64,000 nucleotides of DNA from Trichomonas tenax. Lineage: Eukaryota > Parabasalia > Trichomonadida > Trichomonadidae. The notes under the pieces were generated by a model. It was given only the letters and a program-made list of their open reading frames with translations, searched no databases and was not told the DNA's origin. The stretch's first letter is position 1; every line of letters begins with the position of its first letter. Position numbers and translations under genes: made by a program. The stretch lies in assembly GCA_023091735.1 (NCBI GenBank), contig JALKBU010000016.1:1-64000 (forward strand). Reading direction: 5' to 3'. This document shows, piece by piece, positions 60,418-64,000 of the stretch.

Positions 60418-63400
60418 TTAGTGAGCAGCTCTTCTTCTATGTGAAGCCTCTACTCCTGCACTTGCGTTTCTTTGAGCAATTTCATTTCTATCTCCAACAG
60501 CTGAGTGAACTCTCTTCTTTCTTCTTACAGGTTCTTCTTCAGGAGTTATCTCATTATATCGATTTGAATCATTTCGAACTCCAACTTGAGCGTTTCGTTG
60601 TGCAATTTCACCTTTATCACCAACTGCTGATTGCGCTGGTCTCTTCACTCTTCTTTGTGTGGATAAAACTTCTTCATTTCGTTGCAATATTTCATTTGCA
60701 TCGCCAACTTTTGATTTCCTCTTCCTTCGCATTGGCTGAACTTCATCGATCTGCGCAACATCTTCCTGATTGCCAGCTTGTGAGTGTGTCTTTCTCCTTG
60801 CTGGCGGCTGTTCTAGTTGCTGTGCAATATCATTTGGATCTCCAACACGTAAATGAGACTTTCTTCTTAATGGTTGAATAGCGACTTCTTCATTTCTTTG
60901 TTGTATCTCGTTTTGATCTCCAACTTTGGAATGCGTTCTTCTTCTTGTTGGCTGAGGCTGCGGTTCTTGTGCGATATCCTGCGCATCACCAACTCTTGAA
61001 TGAGTCCTTCTTCTTGAAGGTTGAGCTTCAACAACTGCTTCATTTCTTTGCAATATTTCATTCTTGTCGCCAACTTTAGAATGCGATTTTCTTCTGATTA
61101 GATGTACAGGGACTTCTTCAACTCTATGTTTTCTTGGCTCTGGAGCTTTCTGTTGAATTTCTGCCTCTTCGTTCCTTTGCTTTATTTCGTTTGCATCGCT
61201 GACACGAGATTTGCGTCTCCTTCTTTGAGGGGCTTCTTGGATATCTTCATTCCTCTGTTTGATCTCATTTACATCACCGATAGCTGATATATGTGATTTC
61301 CTGGGCCCACTGACGCCTACTTGTTCATTTCTCTGCTGAATCTCGTTTCTATCGCCAACAGCTGATTGAGCAACAACTCTGCGTTTCTTATTTGGTTTAA
61401 TTTCGATCATAAATTCATTTCTTTGAGTGATATCAGATTTGTCGCCAACAGACGATTGTGCGTATGGTCTTCTTGATGGTTCAGGAGCTTGCTTAAGCAT
61501 GTGCGGAGACTGCAACTGAATGATATCAGGATCAGCCACATTTGATCTAACTTTCTTTCTTCTTGTTGGCTGTGGTTCTTCTGCAGGCATTTGTTGATTC
61601 ACTTGTTGTGCAACTTTGACAACTGGGATGTTGGATGTGTCTTCTTCTTTCTGCTCTGCCTTCATTCTTCTGCGCATTCCTGGTGGAGGAGATTCCGGTG
61701 GTTTTTGCTGCGGTTCGTCTTCATCGGAATATTCATCGATTTCTTGTTTTCGAGGTTGAATCTTCAATTGCTGCTGCTGAGGTGGATGACGCGGTGTTGG
61801 TATTCTCTGTGCAATTCTCGCCTTTGGCGGTGAGTTTTGTTCAACAGGATCTAAATCTAACCAAGATGGACGCGCTTGTTCTTTCTTTGGAACTGGTTTA
61901 GGAATTTCTTCTATTTGTCGCTGTGGAGGTCCATGATCACTGTTTGGCTGCCTCTGTGGCACTGGATTCACTTGCTGTGGCCTTCTTGCTGTGTTTGGCG
62001 GTGGTTGATCAACATCATCAGAATATTCATCGAGATTCTTGTTTTGATATCGTTGATTTCTATTTAGAGAAACTTTCTTCGGTTGTTCATTCAATCTTTG
62101 ATTGTTTGTGGGCTTTTTAAGCTGAATTTCTGGTTCATCGGAATATTCATCGATATTTTGATTCTGGATGAGATTCTTTGTCTTAATGAGTCCTTGGCTT
62201 TGCAATCTTTGTGGAATTCTTTGATTGCTTTGATTCTGAATAACAACGTTTTGATTTCTATTTGGAGAGACTCTCTTTGGCGGTTCTTCATCATAATCAT
62301 CTGAATATTCATCGAGATTGTTATTCATTATAGGCTTCTGAATTCTCTGATTTTGATTTCTATTTGGAGGAAGTTTCTGTGGAGGAATTTCTTCATTAGA
62401 ATATTCATCAACATTTGGATTTTGTATTTTAGGACTTTGATTCATATTTGGTGAAATTCTTTGTGGAGGTTGATACTGATTTCTATTTGCTGGTGGTTTT
62501 TGCTGAGGAACATCTTCATCTGAATATTCATCGACATTCGGATTCTGGATTTTTGGATTTTGATATCTATTCATTGGATTTTTCTGTGGTGGTATATCAT
62601 CATCGAAATATTCATCGATGTTTTGAATCTTTGAATTTTGATTTCTGTTTGGTGATATTCTTTGTGGCTGAGGATTTCTCATTGGTGGCTTCTGTTGAGA
62701 AATTTCTTCATCTGAATATTCATCAGGATCAGGAATTTGTTTCGGAGGAATTCTCTTTTGAGGATGATATCTATCTTCATTTCTAAATGGATCTCGTGAG
62801 CTTTGTGGTGGCTCATTATCTTCATCGGAGTATTCGTCAATGTTCTGTGGTTTCTTGGAAATGACAACGTTTGGTTGAATGTCTTCATCTGAGTATTCGT
62901 CAATGTTTCGTGGTATTTTCTGTTGTGGAACATCTTCATCTGAATACTCGTCAATGACTTTTTGTAGCTGTTGGCGAACAGACTGTGGAGATGGTGGCAC
63001 ATCGTCATCATCAAGACCCCAGTTTCTTTTTTGATTGTTTGGCTTTGGTGGTGGAACATCATCACCAGAATCATCTTTCTTTTGAATTCGTGTTCTAACA
63101 TTTCTTGTTTGTTTCTGTGGAACAACTGGCTGTGGACCAGGTTTTGGCTTTCCAAATGAAACTTCAACTTGTGCTTCATATAATGTTCTCGTTTCTTCTA
63201 AAACATCGAACGCCATTTGTGGCTTTTTGCCGAAAGAAACAGCGACTTGTGGTTCATCATCGTTTGTTCTCGAATCATCTCCAAAACTCAAATCAATATC
63301 AGAATTAAGTTGCTCTGGCTTCTTCCTTCTCTTGTTGGTGCCAAAAGAGACAGCAACGTTCGCAGTATTGTCAACCATAATGTCGGAATAAGTGCTCTCA

Positions 63401-64000
63401 GAGTCGAAAGCTCCCAATCCTCCAATTTGATTCTCGAGACCTTGCAAAAAGAATGGAACATCCAAAGAATTCTTTGGCGAAGATGGAGACTCTCCTTTAG
63501 GTGATGCTGGTTGTCTCTGTGGTGGCTGCAACTGCTGAGAGCTTCCAATTCTTGAAATTTTAGGAGACAATGGCTGCTTTTGTTGCCTCTTAATTGGCAT
63601 TCTTTTAACAGATTCTGCGCGTTTCTGCATTTGCGGACGTGGAGGGAGTGGTGGATTTTGTGGTGGATTGAGAACAGCTTCATGCTGCTCGTCTGTGAGA
63701 ACTGTTGGAAATTGATCTTGTTGAACATGTCTGAATACAGAAAATGGCTCCAAAAATGGAGAATTTTGCGGAGTTTCGAACAAACAGCCGCGTTTTGATT
63801 GCTTGAGAACTGGTTTTCTCTTGAATGTGTTGAGAAGGTTGTTTGCTTGTTCCTGTGTGATTTTGTTGTGATCGAGTAAATACTGAACATCGTCTACAGG
63901 ATATGAGATGTTTAATCTCGGCTGTTGTTGAGCTGCGAAGTTCATTGTTTCTAAAAATTGCTGTCCATTGTCTGGATTCCCTCCATCAATGACAACAACT
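60418..64000 (-). CDS. Repeat-built disordered protein (VSFG, DEYSDED and VGDxNEI repeats), 5' end off the window
   Basis: The first ATG in the window is at 63945, but the frame stays open for 18 more codons to the edge (V-V-V-I-D-G-G-N-P-D), so the start is probably outside. From the ATG: a possible folded start (1-60), a Pro/Gln-rich linker, four [AEI]-x-V-S-F-G units (about 196-265), eleven D-E-Y-S-D-E-D units set in Pro/Gln/Asn-rich spacers (331-745), and 12-13 basic units of consensus R-R-K-[ST]-H-S-x-V-G-D-x-N-E-I-x-Q-R-N-E (795-1170). It is mostly disordered, with alternating acidic and basic blocks, and DEYSDED units look like CK2 or tyrosine kinase sites. I know no homologous family; a scaffold or cytoskeleton-binding protein is a guess. 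Confidence 0.75.
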   Translation of the reverse strand, partial: VVVIDGGNPDNGQQFLETMNFAAQQQPRLNISYPVDDVQYLLDHNKITQEQANNLLNTFKRKPVLKQSKRGCLFETPQNSPFLEPFSVFRHVQQDQFPTVLTDEQHEAVLNPPQNPPLPPRPQMQKRAESVKRMPIKRQQKQPLSPKISRIGSSQQLQPPQRQPASPKGESPSSPKNSLDVPFFLQGLENQIGGLGAFDSESTYSDIMVDNTANVAVSFGTNKRRKKPEQLNSDIDLSFGDDSRTNDDEPQVAVSFGKKPQMAFDVLEETRTLYEAQVEVSFGKPKPGPQPVVPQKQTRNVRTRIQKKDDSGDDVPPPKPNNQKRNWGLDDDDVPPSPQSVRQQLQKVIDEYSDEDVPQQKIPRNIDEYSDEDIQPNVVISKKPQNIDEYSDEDNEPPQSSRDPFRNEDRYHPQKRIPPKQIPDPDEYSDEEISQQKPPMRNPQPQRISPNRNQNSKIQNIDEYFDDDIPPQKNPMNRYQNPKIQNPNVDEYSDEDVPQQKPPANRNQYQPPQRISPNMNQSPKIQNPNVDEYSNEEIPPQKLPPNRNQNQRIQKPIMNNNLDEYSDDYDEEPPKRVSPNRNQNVVIQNQSNQRIPQRLQSQGLIKTKNLIQNQNIDEYSDEPEIQLKKPTNNQRLNEQPKKVSLNRNQRYQNKNLDEYSDDVDQPPPNTARRPQQVNPVPQRQPNSDHGPPQRQIEEIPKPVPKKEQARPSWLDLDPVEQNSPPKARIAQRIPTPRHPPQQQQLKIQPRKQEIDEYSDEDEPQQKPPESPPPGMRRRMKAEQKEEDTSNIPVVKVAQQVNQQMPAEEPQPTRRKKVRSNVADPDIIQLQSPHMLKQAPEPSRRPYAQSSVGDKSDITQRNEFMIEIKPNKKRRVVAQSAVGDRNEIQQRNEQVGVSGPRKSHISAIGDVNEIKQRNEDIQEAPQRRRRKSRVSDANEIKQRNEEAEIQQKAPEPRKHRVEEVPVHLIRRKSHSKVGDKNEILQRNEAVVEAQPSRRRTHSRVGDAQDIAQEPQPQPTRRRTHSKVGDQNEIQQRNEEVAIQPLRRKSHLRVGDPNDIAQQLEQPPARRKTHSQAGNQEDVAQIDEVQPMRRKRKSKVGDANEILQRNEEVLSTQRRVKRPAQSAVGDKGEIAQRNAQVGVRNDSNRYNEITPEEEPVRRKKRVHSAVGDRNEIAQRNASAGVEASHRRRAAH
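60438..61563 (-). repeat. Coding region of 12-13 VGDxNEI repeats
   Basis: Units of 22-42 residues, the commonest length about 26, with core H-S-x-V-G-D-x-N-E-I-x-Q-R-N-E preceded by a basic R-R-K/R-R-R cluster. Several units are partly decayed (for example Q-A-G-N-Q-E-D-V-A-Q). Confidence 0.8.
61713..62955 (-). repeat. Coding region of eleven DEYSDED repeats
   Basis: Core [IVL]-D-E-Y-S-D-E-[DE] followed by P-P-Q-K or P-Q-Q-K. Spacing varies from 15 to more than 90 residues. One copy has Phe for Ser (D-E-Y-F-D-D-D). Confidence 0.8.

Noticed and set aside
60441..63890. Many frames opposite or overlapping the repeat-built gene
   Set aside because: Shadows of repetitive codons, giving Leu/His/Trp-rich low-complexity peptides.
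1..64000. tRNA, rRNA or CRISPR loci
   Set aside because: I found no tRNA B-box with a matching cloverleaf, no rRNA-like stretch and no regularly spaced identical repeats with unique spacers.

Overview
The window looks like nuclear DNA of a parabasalid protist, a trichomonad of the Trichomonas/Tritrichomonas kind. Evidence: it is AT-rich; the genes I can read are single uninterrupted frames with no intron needed; genes sit on both strands with short spacers; several starts follow within about 25 bp of a trichomonad-type initiator (TCA, pyrimidine, then A/T); and the content is typical (BspA-like leucine-rich repeat proteins, ankyrin and Myb gene families with many broken copies, iron superoxide dismutase, Rab, many coiled-coil proteins). 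I cannot name the species. Identifications come from reading motifs and remembered family patterns, not from database searches.

Layout. 0-1.5 kb: decayed ankyrin gene split by a foldback/MITE-like element. 2-9.3 kb: a MON2-like trafficking protein (+), then on the minus strand a coiled-coil protein and a DYRK-type kinase. 9.7-15.3 kb: ankyrin pseudogene, a large membrane protein with a diverged sulfatase/alkaline-phosphatase-like domain, and the splicing factor PRP17/CDC40. 15.7-19.8 kb: BET-like protein with a degenerate bromodomain, HYPK-like UBA protein, ankyrin remnant, second foldback element, Sec13-like protein. 19.8-24.6 kb: long decayed surface-protein pseudogene joined to an acyl/acetyl-CoA synthetase C-terminal fragment. 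25.8-31.1 kb: RasGAP-like protein, a repeat-bearing gap, and a prolyl-tRNA synthetase-like paralogue with unusually GC-rich codons. 31.7-37.3 kb: tandem BspA genes (one broken), a coiled-coil protein, a discoidin-like pseudogene. 37.6-48.3 kb: a possible SKA1-like protein, an unknown helical protein, a Rab, a repeat-rich gap, FeSOD, an SNRNP27-like splicing protein, ankyrin and Myb pseudogenes, a tail-anchored SNARE. 48.4-64 kb: a 1300-residue helical protein, a second Myb pseudogene, an acidic protein with four SDEE repeats, a decayed surface protein, a Trf4-type nucleotidyltransferase, and a repeat-built disordered protein running off the right edge.

Housekeeping genes (splicing, vesicle traffic, signalling, RNA processing, antioxidant defence) are mixed with decaying lineage-specific families. 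No operon logic is visible. The main recurring non-coding signal is a near-palindromic element, TTTACATGTCA and variants, found 5' of at least nine genes, sometimes in arrays. The best candidates for something undescribed are that element, the two repeat-built proteins (54168-56864 and 60418-64000), and the prolyl-tRNA synthetase-like paralogue.
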